From Mucilaginibacter limnophilus (GTDB taxonomy: Bacteria > Bacteroidota > Bacteroidia > Sphingobacteriales > Sphingobacteriaceae): 64,000 nucleotides of DNA. The stretch is taken from NCBI RefSeq assembly GCF_004005815.1, contig NZ_SACK01000012.1, positions 1 through 64,000 on the forward strand. The letters are read 5' to 3'. Under the pieces are notes generated by a model. That model worked only from the letters and a program-made list of their open reading frames with translations. It was not told the DNA's origin and searched no databases. Of the stretch, positions 1-8,757 are shown in pieces; within the stretch, counting starts at the first letter, position 1; each line of letters begins with the position of its first letter. Made by a program: the position numbers and the translations under genes.

Positions 1-9
1 CTGAAGCAC

Positions 10-135
10 GGTGTTGACGGTGTTGACGGTGTTGACGGTGTTGACGGTGTTGACGGTGTTGACGGTGTTGACGGTGTTGACGGTGTTGACGGTGTTGACG
101 GTGTTGACGGTGTTGACGGTGTTGACGGCGTTGAC
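10..135. repeat. 9-bp tandem repeat (GGTGTTGAC)x14
   Basis: Fourteen head-to-tail copies of GGTGTTGAC, thirteen perfect and the last one GGCGTTGAC. The repeat is followed at once by GTCAACACC (136-144), the inverse complement of one unit, so the last unit and this flank form a near-perfect palindrome centred on GTTGACGTCAAC (130-141). On the plus strand frame 1 is open from base 1 and reads (Gly-Val-Asp)n, then Val-Asn-Thr-Tyr-Arg-Leu and a stop at 154-156, so the repeat may be the tail of a protein that begins outside the window, or a non-coding satellite. It lies next to the 3' end of the metallo-beta-lactamase gene on the other strand. Confidence 0.95.
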
Positions 136-143
136 GTCAACAC

Positions 144-1547
144 CTACAGATTATAACTCACACCTTTTTCAGGTATAGTAGCAGTGTAACCTTCCGCAGT
201 CAACGCATCGGCAAATATTTCCATACTTGATGTTTCGCCATGCACCAGGAAAATGTTCTTCAATTTGGCCTTATCCTGCGATTTAATGTTGTTCAGCAGG
301 TCGTTATGGTCGCCATGGGCACTTAGCACGTCGGTTTGTTTAATGGTGGCATATACGGCCAGGTCTCGGTCTTTTATATGAACAATAGGGTCGCCGCGCA
401 GCAGGCGGTGGCCCAAAGTGCCTTTTGCACAATAGCCAATGAACAAGATGGTGCAATAATAATTCTGTATGTTATAAAACAAATGATCCTGTATGCGGCC
501 GCCCTCAAGCATACCTGCCGATGAGATGATGATGCACGGCTCAAAATAGTTTGATACCTGCCGACTGTCTTTCAAAGTTTCCACATAGGTAAGGTTGTCG
601 AACTCAAACTCATCGCCTTTCTTATTATAGAATTCTTGTGCCTCGGCATTAACCAGGTAGTGGTACTTCCTGAAAACGCCTGTTGCCATAACCGCCATGG
701 GGCTATCAACAAATACCTTGACAGGCGGCAGCAGCCCGCTGCTGAATATCTTGTTAAGCGAATATACCAACGACTGTGTACGCCCTATACTGAATGCGGG
801 AATAATCAACCGCCCCTGTTCTTTTATACAGGCTTTATCAATGGTATCAACCAGTACCTGTTCAACAGTTTTATCTTTGGTGTGATAGCGTCCGCCGTAA
901 GTAGCTTCGGTTACTAGGTAATCAACAGGAGGCAGTGGTTCAGGGTCATTCAAAACCGGGTAGTTTTTGCGGCCGATATCACCGGTAAAAGCAATGGTTT
1001 TTTCCTCGCCGTTATCGTTAATTTTAAGAACAGCTGCGGCGGCACCCAATAAATGTCCGGCAGGTATAAAAGTCAATTCTACATCGCCATTTAACCTGAA
1101 AGGTTTATTGTAACCAATAGTAACAAAGCGCTCAACGGTATCCATCACATGCTTTTGCAGGTAAAGGGGCTGTGGGCCGCCACCGCTATTAAACTTTCCT
1201 TTGCGTTTATGAAATTTTCCTTGCTTAGCCGCTTTGTTTATAAATATGCTTACCGAATCAAGCAGCAGCAGTTCTGTAAGATCAGCAGTTGGTGCAGTAC
1301 ACAATATCTGTCCTTCGTAACCTAAACGTACCAGTGTAGGCAGGTTACCCGAGTGATCAATGTGTGCATGGGTAAGTATAATTACGTCAATATCTGCCGG
1401 GTTAAAGGGCAGGTTTTCGTTGCTTTGTATGCTGCGGTCCTTTTCATAATCCAATCCGCAATCAATCAATATTTTATATTGGTTAACCTCAAGCAAATGC
1501 ATGCTTCCGGTAACCTGCCGGGCAGCCCCGTGTATAGTTAATTTCAT
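144..1547 (-). CDS. MBL-fold / beta-CASP RNA-processing exonuclease family protein
   Basis: Metallo-beta-lactamase protein of the beta-CASP (CPSF73/Ysh1-like) group, presumed to be a cytoplasmic RNA nuclease. The zinc-binding THAHIDH motif lies near residues 59-65, followed by the AGHLLGAA region, the TEATYGGR stretch that precedes the beta-CASP insert, SPMAV, an SSAGMLEGG segment and a C-terminal VHGE with the last metal ligand. I place the start at the Met of MKLTIHGAARQV (1547), because the 11 residues before it look unlike the family; the frame stays open to an ATG at 1580. About 467 residues is normal for the family. The substrate is unknown. The 3' end abuts the tandem repeat and nearly touches it. 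Confidence 0.88.
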   Translation of the reverse strand: MKLTIHGAARQVTGSMHLLEVNQYKILIDCGLDYEKDRSIQSNENLPFNPADIDVIILTHAHIDHSGNLPTLVRLGYEGQILCTAPTADLTELLLLDSVSIFINKAAKQGKFHKRKGKFNSGGGPQPLYLQKHVMDTVERFVTIGYNKPFRLNGDVELTFIPAGHLLGAAAAVLKINDNGEEKTIAFTGDIGRKNYPVLNDPEPLPPVDYLVTEATYGGRYHTKDKTVEQVLVDTIDKACIKEQGRLIIPAFSIGRTQSLVYSLNKIFSSGLLPPVKVFVDSPMAVMATGVFRKYHYLVNAEAQEFYNKKGDEFEFDNLTYVETLKDSRQVSNYFEPCIIISSAGMLEGGRIQDHLFYNIQNYYCTILFIGYCAKGTLGHRLLRGDPIVHIKDRDLAVYATIKQTDVLSAHGDHNDLLNNIKSQDKAKLKNIFLVHGETSSMEIFADALTAEGYTATIPEKGVSYNL

Positions 1548-1634
1548 TAATCTTTTTGTGTAAATGGTCGGGTAAACCACCCCTTTATTATTGACTAAAT
1601 TAATAGTCGGCAGTTCATAACATCAATTGCAAAG

Positions 1635-2162
1635 TTAAGGCTTAGCTTTTCTTTTTATAGCTAATAAGATAAAAGTTACAGAAAGAACAAGTATAACGGC
1701 AATTGCTATGGTATAATTGCGTTCGGTATGTGCTGATGCTTTTTCCTGCTCTTTTAGTTTGGTTTGTAATTCTTCCTGTTGTCTGCGCAGGCGGTTAATG
1801 GTATTAATGAATGACATACGGTCGTTCTCGCGTTCAACAGTTTGTGCTTGGGCACGTTCCTGTAACGAGGTGCGGTAATCGAGTAATATCTTCAGCTCTT
1901 TGAAAATGTTGTTGTCTGTTTGTACAATATCCATCAGGATATCGTTTGAGCGCCGGATATCCTTCTTAGTTTGCAGCCCGAAAATACCGGTATGTTTAGT
2001 AAGACTTACATCGTACTGCCCAAACTTAGCGCGACGCTGATTAAGCAGACTATTGATCTTTTTTCGTTGCAGTTCATACGCCAGCGAATCGGCGTCACGC
2101 TGCGCAAGTGCAGGTTGTGTCATTATCAGCACCAATAACAAAACAGATAGCTTTTTGAACAT
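1635..2162 (-). CDS. Small exported/membrane-anchored coiled-coil protein
   Basis: I do not recognise a named family. The 175-residue product starts with a signal peptide (hydrophobic LLLVLIM, cleavage after Ala-Leu-Ala near residue 20). It continues with a charged helical region rich in Arg, Gln and Glu (roughly 40-140) that looks like a coiled coil, and ends with a single hydrophobic span (about 150-169) and a short Lys/Arg tail. It would thus sit in the inner membrane with the helical part outside the cytoplasm. It starts 6 bp after the stop of the upstream SAM hydrolase gene on the same strand, so the two are probably co-transcribed. The function is unknown. Confidence 0.75.
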   Translation of the reverse strand: MFKKLSVLLLVLIMTQPALAQRDADSLAYELQRKKINSLLNQRRAKFGQYDVSLTKHTGIFGLQTKKDIRRSNDILMDIVQTDNNIFKELKILLDYRTSLQERAQAQTVERENDRMSFINTINRLRRQQEELQTKLKEQEKASAHTERNYTIAIAVILVLSVTFILLAIKRKAKP

Positions 2163-2168
2163 AACAGG

Positions 2169-2945
2169 TTATTCAAACTCAATGATGACGCTGTCACCAA
2201 GGTTTAAACCTAATAACCCGCTGGCGTTGCCTTTGTTTATGGCTATTTCCAAATGGTCGCTTATACCGAAAAGACAAAGCTTTTCGCCCTCGGGTACTTC
2301 GTTGTAATGCCAGCTTAAATGGCTAATGGTTTCATTTCGTTTGAAGTAGAGTGTGAAACGACGCCCTTGTTGAACTGTGTTGAAAAAATCTTTTTTGATA
2401 TTGGTGATCACATTCTGGAATGAGTCGATATAGATCACCGCACCCTTTATCAGGTTTTTCTCAACAACAGGGGCAAGGTTCATTTTCTTTTCAATGCCCG
2501 CAACCGGTAGGCCGATCTCTTCGATGTCGCCGCCTTTAGCTAAATGACAGGCTGCCTTTACAAAAATGTCAGCCAGCGGAAAATGCAGAAATTTAAGATC
2601 CTGCATAATGTTGATCTCGAAAATATCTTTCGGCTCGTCATCAAACATCAGCGAGAAAATGCCATTATCAGCACCCACAAAATAATGGTTGTTGTACCGG
2701 ATGGCCAGGTATTTTGTAAATGTATTATAAACAGTATCAATGCCTATCAGGTGAACCGTATTATCCGGAAAATAGTAGTAGCTGTTCTTTAAAATAAAGG
2801 CCGCCTGCTGTACGTTAAACGCCGAAACACTGTTGGTAATATCAACAATATTAACCTCGGGCAATAGTTTTAATATGCTACCTTTTAAGGCTGCAAGGTA
2901 AATATCCTTGTCGCCCAAATCAGTAGTTAAAGTTATTATTGCCAT
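2169..2945 (-). CDS. S-adenosyl-L-methionine hydrolase (SAM hydroxide adenosyltransferase, DUF62)
   Basis: Member of the DUF62 / SAM-dependent chlorinase-fluorinase superfamily. Most bacterial members use water (hydroxide) and split SAM to adenosine and methionine. The signature TTDLGDKDIYLAALKG lies at residues 7-22, followed by the ITNSVSAFNVQQAAFIL region and a C-terminal beta-barrel domain. The length of 258 residues is typical. There is nothing to suggest halogenation; the hydrolase assignment is by family, not by a diagnostic residue I can check here. The gene is divergent from phoH with about 100 bp between, and probably heads a two-gene unit with the downstream coiled-coil protein. 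Confidence 0.88.
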   Translation of the reverse strand: MAIITLTTDLGDKDIYLAALKGSILKLLPEVNIVDITNSVSAFNVQQAAFILKNSYYYFPDNTVHLIGIDTVYNTFTKYLAIRYNNHYFVGADNGIFSLMFDDEPKDIFEINIMQDLKFLHFPLADIFVKAACHLAKGGDIEEIGLPVAGIEKKMNLAPVVEKNLIKGAVIYIDSFQNVITNIKKDFFNTVQQGRRFTLYFKRNETISHLSWHYNEVPEGEKLCLFGISDHLEIAINKGNASGLLGLNLGDSVIIEFE

Positions 2946-3045
2946 TAATTTTTTAAATATTTATTGCTAATCTTGTACAAGCGATAGACGCTGCAAATAT
3001 TCAATTTTTAATTCATAAAAATCAGCAACCAAAAATCAATTTGTA

Positions 3046-4005
3046 TTGAACGAACTAAAATTATCTATCGAAAACATTAATCCGGCTGTTTTGTGGGGAC
3101 CTAATAATGATCATTTTGAGATCATTAAAAAGCAATATCCCAAACTAAAAATTGTTGCCCGCGGAAGTGAAGTTAAGGTGCTGGGCGATGATCAGGAACT
3201 GAACAGCTTTAGTGAGAAATTTAACCTGTTGCTGCAGCATGTAGAAAAGTACGAAAACTTAAGTATCACTGATATTGAACGCATTATTGGTTCAAAAGTA
3301 TCAGTGTCATCTGCTGCTGACGCTCCTGCTGATAAATCTACAACCGGCGAGGTGATCGTTTTCGGTCCTAACGGTATAATGGTTAAAGCCCGTACGGCTA
3401 ACCAGCGCCGCATGGTTGACAGCATAAACAAAAGTGACATATTATTTGCCATAGGCCCTGCGGGTACCGGTAAAACATATACGGCGGTAGCGCTTGCTGT
3501 TAGAGCGTTAAAAAATAAAGAGATCAAGCGAATTATACTTACCCGTCCGGCGGTTGAGGCTGGTGAAAACCTGGGCTTTTTGCCGGGTGATCTGAAAGAA
3601 AAGATCGACCCATACCTGCGCCCGCTCTACGACGCGCTGGATGATATGATACCTGCTGAAAAGCTGAAAGTATATCTGGAGAACCGTACCATAGAGATAG
3701 CTCCGCTGGCCTTTATGCGCGGGCGTACCCTTGATAACTGTTTTGTGATATTAGACGAGGCGCAAAACGCTACCGACATGCAGCTAAAGATGTTTTTAAC
3801 ACGTATGGGGCCAAGCGCTAAATTTATTGTGACCGGTGACGTAACGCAGATTGACCTTCCAAAAAAACAACAATCGGGTTTGCATACCGCACTAAGAATT
3901 TTAACTGATATCAAAGGTATCGAGATAATTTACCTGAGCGGCGAAGACGTGGTAAGGCACAAACTGGTAAAACGCATATTAGAGGCTTACGGGGATATAC
4001 AGTAG
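3046..4005 (+). CDS. phoH: PhoH family ATPase
   Basis: Cytoplasmic P-loop ATPase of the PhoH/YbeZ family. The Walker A GPAGTGKT is at residues 137-144 and the Walker B-like VILDEAQN near 234-241; the GDVTQIDLP stretch is typical of the family. An N-terminal KH-like region (about 1-110) precedes the ATPase domain, as in other PhoH proteins that are linked to RNA metabolism through the neighbouring RNase YbeY elsewhere. The start is a TTG codon; no ATG in frame lies close by. The 319-residue length is normal. It is followed by an inverted-repeat element and then purC. Confidence 0.92.
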   Translation: MNELKLSIENINPAVLWGPNNDHFEIIKKQYPKLKIVARGSEVKVLGDDQELNSFSEKFNLLLQHVEKYENLSITDIERIIGSKVSVSSAADAPADKSTTGEVIVFGPNGIMVKARTANQRRMVDSINKSDILFAIGPAGTGKTYTAVALAVRALKNKEIKRIILTRPAVEAGENLGFLPGDLKEKIDPYLRPLYDALDDMIPAEKLKVYLENRTIEIAPLAFMRGRTLDNCFVILDEAQNATDMQLKMFLTRMGPSAKFIVTGDVTQIDLPKKQQSGLHTALRILTDIKGIEIIYLSGEDVVRHKLVKRILEAYGDIQ

Positions 4006-4029
4006 TTATAAGTTAGCTATTAGAATTAG

Positions 4030-4161
4030 GAGTCAAGAGCCAGGAACCAAGAAGCTATAAATTAACTTTGTTCTTAATTTTTACTCCAAATACAAATAAT
4101 TTAGACATAGAATAAGAACTATGGAGCTACATCTTAATTCCTGATTCTTAATTCTTGACTC
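4030..4161. repeat. Intergenic inverted-repeat element (24-bp imperfect arms)
   Basis: The left arm (4030-4053) begins GAGTCAAGA and the right arm (4138-4161) ends TCTTGACTC. Compared as inverted repeats they match at 18 of 24 positions, and all six differences are transitions. The arms fill the ends of the phoH-purC gap, with AT-rich unstructured sequence between. This looks like a small degenerate REP/MITE-like intergenic repeat, but I see no second complete copy in the window. Confidence 0.6.
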
Positions 4162-4169
4162 TCGAATAA

Positions 4170-5117
4170 ATGGACGCAATAAAAGAAACTCATTTCAATT
4201 TGCCGGGACAAACGGCTTTTTATAAAGGCAAGGTACGCGATGTTTACACCATAAAAAATCAGTATCTGGCCATGGTGGTTACCGACCGTATTTCGGCGTT
4301 TGACGTGGTGCTGCCCAAACCTATACCATACAAAGGACAAGTGCTTAACCAAATTGCGGCTAAGTTTTTAGAAGCTACGGCCGATATTGTGCCTAACTGG
4401 GTGGTTAGCGTACCTGATCCAAGCGTTACTATCGGTCGTATTTGTGCGCCGTTCAAAGTTGAAATGGTGATACGCGGTTACCTTGCCGGCCATGCGGCAC
4501 GTGAATATGCGCTTGGAAAAAGGGAAATATGCGGTGTTGCCTTACCTGAGGGTTTAAAGGAAAACGATAAACTTCCGGAACCAATTATTACGCCCACCAC
4601 TAAAGCCGCTGTTGGCCATGATGAGGATATTTCACGGGAGAAAATACTGGAACTAGGTATAGTAAATGAAGAAGACTATATTCAACTGGAAAATTATACC
4701 CGTGCTTTATTTCAGCGTGGTACCGAAATAGCCGCACAGCAGGGACTGATACTGGTTGATACCAAGTATGAATTTGGCAAAACCGATGGACAGATATACT
4801 TGATTGATGAGATACACACGCCTGATTCCTCAAGGTATTTTTACAGCGAAGGTTACGAAGAACGCCAGCAAGCCGGCGAACAGCAAAAACAGTTATCGAA
4901 AGAGTTTGTTAGAAGGTGGTTAATTGAAAACGGCTTTCAGGGCAGAGTAGGTGAGACAGTGCCCGAGATGACAGACGAAAAAATACAGTCGATATCAGAA
5001 AGATACATTGAATTGTATGAAAAGATAACCGGCGAGCCGTTTATCAAGTCGGAAACAGATGATGTGCTAAAGCGTGTAGAAGGTAACATAACACATGCCC
5101 TGCAGCAACTTAATTAG
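4170..5117 (+). CDS. purC: Phosphoribosylaminoimidazole-succinocarboxamide synthase
   Basis: SAICAR synthetase of de novo purine synthesis: joins CAIR and aspartate with ATP in the cytoplasm. The N-terminal FYKGKVRDVY is the nucleotide-binding KGKVRDxY signature, followed by VVTDRISAFDVVLP and the EMVIRGYLAGHAA substrate-binding stretch; the C-terminal part carries LVDTKYEFG and LIDEIHTPDSSRY. The 315 residues match the longer form found in Bacteroidota. The start ATG at 4170 lies just after the right arm of the inverted repeat. Confidence 0.97.
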   Translation: MDAIKETHFNLPGQTAFYKGKVRDVYTIKNQYLAMVVTDRISAFDVVLPKPIPYKGQVLNQIAAKFLEATADIVPNWVVSVPDPSVTIGRICAPFKVEMVIRGYLAGHAAREYALGKREICGVALPEGLKENDKLPEPIITPTTKAAVGHDEDISREKILELGIVNEEDYIQLENYTRALFQRGTEIAAQQGLILVDTKYEFGKTDGQIYLIDEIHTPDSSRYFYSEGYEERQQAGEQQKQLSKEFVRRWLIENGFQGRVGETVPEMTDEKIQSISERYIELYEKITGEPFIKSETDDVLKRVEGNITHALQQLN

Positions 5118-5164
5118 GTAATACAACCAAAAATATTATATCTTAGCCTTTAAAATATCAAGCA

Positions 5165-5542
5165 ATGAAATTTACTGTTGACAAACACGAGAAGTATATA
5201 TTGGTGAAGCTGAATGAATCAAAGTTAAATTCATTGGTTACTCCGCAATTAAAATCGGAATTGATATTGATGAACACTGAAGGCCAGCGTAATATCATCC
5301 TTGATCTTTCACAGGTTAAGTTTGCCGATTCATCTGGCCTTAGCAGCCTTTTAGTTGGTCACAGGTTATGTAAAAATGCCGACGGATTATTTATTCTTGC
5401 AGGTATAAATGATGCTGTTGCGCGCCTGGTTACCATCTCTCAGTTGGATAATGTGCTTTCAATAGTTCCTACCTCTGAAGAAGCTATCGATCTTATTTTT
5501 ATGGAAGAGATAGAAAAAGAATTAAAAAGGGAACTAAAATAG
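5165..5542 (+). CDS. STAS-domain protein (anti-sigma factor antagonist-like)
   Basis: A single STAS domain of 125 residues, as in SpoIIAA/RsbV-type anti-anti-sigma factors. The conserved loop ILDLSQVKFADSSGLSSLL contains DSSG at residues 55-58, with the serine normally phosphorylated by a partner kinase. There is an unusual acidic/basic C-terminal tail (EEIEKELKREL). No anti-sigma kinase or sigma factor lies next to it. It sits between purC and rnz on the same strand, 22 bp before rnz, so it may be co-transcribed with the RNase. The target is unknown. Confidence 0.88.
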   Translation: MKFTVDKHEKYILVKLNESKLNSLVTPQLKSELILMNTEGQRNIILDLSQVKFADSSGLSSLLVGHRLCKNADGLFILAGINDAVARLVTISQLDNVLSIVPTSEEAIDLIFMEEIEKELKRELK

Positions 5543-5564
5543 CCTTACGGCTGTTTATCCGGGT

Positions 5565-6476
5565 ATGAAGTTTGAAGTTACTATACTTGGAAGCAGCTCA
5601 GCAACTCCTATATACAACCGAAACCCAACTGCGCAGGCGTTAAACATTAACGATCACTGGTATTTAATTGATTGCGGCGAAGGTACTCAGCAGCAAATGC
5701 TGCGCTTTGATATAAAGGCCGCAAAAATCAATTGCATTTTCATCAGCCATTTGCACGGCGATCATTACCTGGGTCTTGTAGGTTTGCTATCGTCGCTGCA
5801 TTTAAACGGGCGTAAAAAGCCGATGAAGCTTTTCGGTCCTGCGCCCTTAATCGAAATTATTGAACTGCAGCTTAAGTACTCTGAAACTACGCTTCATTAT
5901 CCGCTCGAATTTAAAGCGACCAACCCTGATGCTCCGGAACTTATTTTCGAGAATCAGGACATTACAGTAGAAACCATCCCGCTTGATCACCGCATACCGT
6001 GTACAGGCTTCTTCTTTAAAGAAAAAAGGCGCTCACGCAAGCTGATAAAGGAAAAAGTAGAGCAGTTAAATATACCTGTACCATATTTTCCATCCATAAA
6101 AAAAGGTGCAGATTATACCACCCCCGATGGTACGGTTCATAAGAATACAGAACTTACCACCGACCCCGACGACCCTAAATGTTATGCTTATTGTTCAGAC
6201 ACGGTTTACAACCCGCAATATTTCGAGCAAATAAAAGGCGCTACAATGCTGTACCATGAGGCTACTTTTTTGCATGATATGCTCGACAGGGCACGCGAAA
6301 CTTTCCATACCACCGCACAGCAAGCCGCTGAAATAGCCGTAACTACAGGTGCCAAACATTTGCTTATCGGGCATTTTTCGGCACGTTATAAAAGCCTGAC
6401 GGAATTATTGGAAGAAGCGCAATCCGTTTTTCCGAATACTGATTTAGCGGTGGAAGGTAAAACTTACGTGGTATAA
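5565..6476 (+). CDS. rnz: Ribonuclease Z
   Basis: tRNA 3'-processing endonuclease that removes the 3' trailer of tRNA precursors. It is a metallo-beta-lactamase fold enzyme: HLHGDH at residues 62-67 provides the zinc ligands, an early GSSSATP segment and DCGEGTQQQ follow the family pattern, and the later PLDHRIPCTGF and LIGHFSARY segments carry further ligands. There is a short exosite-like region after residue 150. At 303 residues it is the short bacterial RNase Z form. It lies close downstream of the STAS gene. Confidence 0.95.
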   Translation: MKFEVTILGSSSATPIYNRNPTAQALNINDHWYLIDCGEGTQQQMLRFDIKAAKINCIFISHLHGDHYLGLVGLLSSLHLNGRKKPMKLFGPAPLIEIIELQLKYSETTLHYPLEFKATNPDAPELIFENQDITVETIPLDHRIPCTGFFFKEKRRSRKLIKEKVEQLNIPVPYFPSIKKGADYTTPDGTVHKNTELTTDPDDPKCYAYCSDTVYNPQYFEQIKGATMLYHEATFLHDMLDRARETFHTTAQQAAEIAVTTGAKHLLIGHFSARYKSLTELLEEAQSVFPNTDLAVEGKTYVV

Positions 6477-6518
6477 ATAACATACATCATAGAGCTTCAT
6501 CTTTAGGTTGCATGTACG

Positions 6519-6865
6519 TTATCTGATTAATATAAACACATCATTGTCTATTGACGGAAATCGCTTAACAGCAGAAAAGTCTACTTTCCAGATATCCAGT
6601 TCATATAAGTCACCGCCTTTATCCAGATTTACAGTAATAGATATAAGCACGTCATCTTCATCGAATGTTTCTGCTTCTGCCACAGTGCTTCCATAGTGTT
6701 GTGGTTCTTTTTTCTGTCAATAAACCTCAAACTCCCCATTCCTCCATCATTCATTTCCTCGACTTTTCCGGCAAGTTGAGAAATCAACGTTTCATAGTTT
6801 GGTTTACCCTCCAACAAAGATGATAGCAAATTTACTTCTTTTTCTCTTAAGGCTCTCGGTGGCAT
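6519..6865 (-). pseudogene. Frameshifted small protein gene (DUF6984-like), split at an A6/T6 run
   Basis: The first part (start at 6865) reads MPPRALREKEVNLLSSLLEG... and reaches EEMNDGGMGSLRFIDRKK. After the homopolymer at 6708-6713 the sensible reading jumps frame: the second part reads ...KKEPQHYGSTVAEAETFDED..., then VLISITVNLD and LYELDIWKVDF, and stops at 6519-6521. Adding one A to the run (on the coding strand) joins both halves into a single product of about 115 residues. The joined protein resembles a small uncharacterised family that I associate with the name DUF6984; that family name is from memory. The break may be a real mutation, slippery decoding or a sequencing error in the homopolymer. 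Confidence 0.75.
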
Positions 6866-6880
6866 AAATGTCTTAAGTAC

Positions 6881-7822
6881 TCAATCTTTCCCGCCGAAAA
6901 TCGAAAAGCTTACGTAGCGTTTTGGATGTGCTTTCAGGTCGATAAATAACTGGTTAAGATTGTAAGACGCGTCGCTCAAATTATGGTACATGCTGGTGTC
7001 GTTCAAAAGCAAGCCAAGCGAACCTTCACGACTGTTTATTTTAGCTGTTGTTGCCTGCAAGTTAGCTACAGCCTTGTCGGCATTGGCCATAGTTTGCTGT
7101 ATGTTGGTTGAAGCAAGGTCGTTACTAAACTTTTGCAAGTTTGTTGCTATGCCTTCAAAATGGATTGATGTAGCCTTTAAATTACTGGATACAGTAGCCG
7201 CGTTACCCATAATGGTATTTATGTTGGTTGATTGAGTACCTACAAGCGCGTCAATCTTTTTAGTAGTACCCTCAAGTGTTTGCAACGAGTTGGCAATGCT
7301 GGCAAAGCTACGATCGACATTACGTTCGAACTCAGGGTTCATAATGCGGTTAATAGAAGCCAGCGACGAATCCATTTTAGTCATCAGCGCTTCAACTTTC
7401 TTTTGTATAGGCTGCAGACTTTCGGCTAAACTACCCTGAATATCAGCACGCAGGGTGTCTTCATCCTGGGCAGGCTCAGGGCTGTTGCCTAATTCAAAAA
7501 TGATGGCTTTGCCACCAAGAAGGTCGGTACTTTGCAGCTGCGCAAGGGTATTTGATGGTATATCGTACTTTTTATCAACCTTAAATTCCACTATAGTGCG
7601 TCCGTCAGGCTGCAGTTCCATTTTTGAAACACGGCCAACCTGATAACCATTTACCAATACCGGTTTTGATACCGATAAGCCTTCAACGCTTTTATAAATG
7701 GCATAAAACTTATTTGATCCCGAGAAAACATCGTTTCCGCTTAAATAACTATAGGTAAGCAAAAGTGCGGCTATGCCTATGGCGGTAAAGGCGCCAACTT
7801 TGGTTTCGTTAGATACTTTCAA
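6881..7822 (-). CDS. MCE/MlaD-family lipid-transport protein
   Basis: A 313-residue protein with one N-terminal transmembrane anchor (about residues 11-30), an MCE domain (about 38-115, containing NGYQVGRVSKMEL and LLGGKAIIFELG) and a long C-terminal helical region. This is the architecture of MlaD-like subunits that form rings in the periplasm and take part in phospholipid transport between membranes. The matching ATPase and permease genes are not in the window. The gene follows the N-acetylmuramoyl-L-alanine amidase by 24 bp on the same strand, a pairing that suggests one envelope operon. Confidence 0.9.
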   Translation of the reverse strand: MKVSNETKVGAFTAIGIAALLLTYSYLSGNDVFSGSNKFYAIYKSVEGLSVSKPVLVNGYQVGRVSKMELQPDGRTIVEFKVDKKYDIPSNTLAQLQSTDLLGGKAIIFELGNSPEPAQDEDTLRADIQGSLAESLQPIQKKVEALMTKMDSSLASINRIMNPEFERNVDRSFASIANSLQTLEGTTKKIDALVGTQSTNINTIMGNAATVSSNLKATSIHFEGIATNLQKFSNDLASTNIQQTMANADKAVANLQATTAKINSREGSLGLLLNDTSMYHNLSDASYNLNQLFIDLKAHPKRYVSFSIFGGKD

Positions 7823-7846
7823 GGTAAATAAGTTTATGTTTAACCA

Positions 7847-8701
7847 TTAATTTTCAACTTCTTTTTTAAAGTTTCGTATAGCTTTAACAATAGAAGCAAC
7901 GATTTCGTTTTGCCCGGCTTCAGAATTTAAGTATTCTTCTTCATCAGGATTATTAATATAGCCGGTTTCAACCAGCACAGCCGGCATAGCGCTGCGGCAT
8001 AATACCAGTACACCCTGCTCACGAATGCCTTCAATACGGCGGCCATCGTTACTAAATTCATCCGATAAAAGATTTGCGAAACGTATGCTTTGTTTACGGT
8101 ATTTACGTTTATACTCGTTAAGTAAAATTAAAGCTGCCGGGTCATTCGGGTCAAATGCGGCGTTCATCTCGTCGTCATCTTCAAACCGGGTTTCTTTAAT
8201 GGCTTTTTCTTCTTCTTTGGTACGATGAAATCCGTAAACAAGTAAAAGCACACCTTTACCCGAGCGGTTAGGTACACGTACCCTCTTGCCTTTTACGGTT
8301 GTTACCCTATCAGCCAGTGAGTTACAGTGTATAGAAACGAATAGGTCACCTTTGTTTTCATTAGCTATAGTTGCGCGTTTTTGCCATAGTATATCCTCAT
8401 CGGTAGTGCGTGTCATCACTACTTTAACATCATTTAACTCTTTTTCTATAGCCTTTTGTAATTTAAAGGCTATTTGCAGCGTTACATTTTTTTCGACAGA
8501 ATAAGCGCCTGACGCGCCGGCCCTGAAGCCACCGTGACCGGCATCTACTATTACTGTTTTTACTTTAAAGCCCGGTGTTTGAGATGAATCGGGCAAAATG
8601 TGTTCAACCGGGGTTGCGTATGATTTTAATGAAAAAAAAGAAAATGAAACTAACAATGCGGGGAAACAATAAATCAATCTTTTCAGTGTTTTTATTTTCA
8701 T
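7847..8701 (-). CDS. N-acetylmuramoyl-L-alanine amidase (AmiC-type, zinc)
   Basis: Peptidoglycan hydrolase that cuts the bond between MurNAc and the stem peptide; exported to the periplasm. I choose the start at the Met of MKIKTLKRLIYCFP (8701), because a good signal peptide begins there and the 18 residues before it would bury it. The amidase_3 domain starts at TVIVDAGHGGFRAGASG with the first zinc histidine, continues with SIHCNS and ends with VLVETGYINNPDEE, which carries the catalytic Glu. No SPOR or LysM domain is seen. The 5' end is divergent from the lptD-like gene, only 56 bp away. Confidence 0.92.
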   Translation of the reverse strand: MKIKTLKRLIYCFPALLVSFSFFSLKSYATPVEHILPDSSQTPGFKVKTVIVDAGHGGFRAGASGAYSVEKNVTLQIAFKLQKAIEKELNDVKVVMTRTTDEDILWQKRATIANENKGDLFVSIHCNSLADRVTTVKGKRVRVPNRSGKGVLLLVYGFHRTKEEEKAIKETRFEDDDEMNAAFDPNDPAALILLNEYKRKYRKQSIRFANLLSDEFSNDGRRIEGIREQGVLVLCRSAMPAVLVETGYINNPDEEEYLNSEAGQNEIVASIVKAIRNFKKEVEN

Positions 8702-8757
8702 TAGTTTTGAGGGCTGTTTGATAACTATATCTGCAAAAATACTATTCATAATCAATT

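Noticed and set aside
10..135. A CRISPR-like or origin-iteron array
   Set aside because: The 9-bp units are contiguous with no spacers, far too short for CRISPR repeats, and no cas, rep or partition genes are near.
636..917. Plus-strand ORF of 93 aa inside the metallo-beta-lactamase gene
   Set aside because: Lies opposite well-conserved coding sequence; composition is that of an antisense shadow and no domain is seen.
4134..4352. Minus-strand ORF of 72 aa over the start of purC
   Set aside because: Antisense to the conserved purC N-terminus and covering part of the inverted repeat; not credible as a gene.
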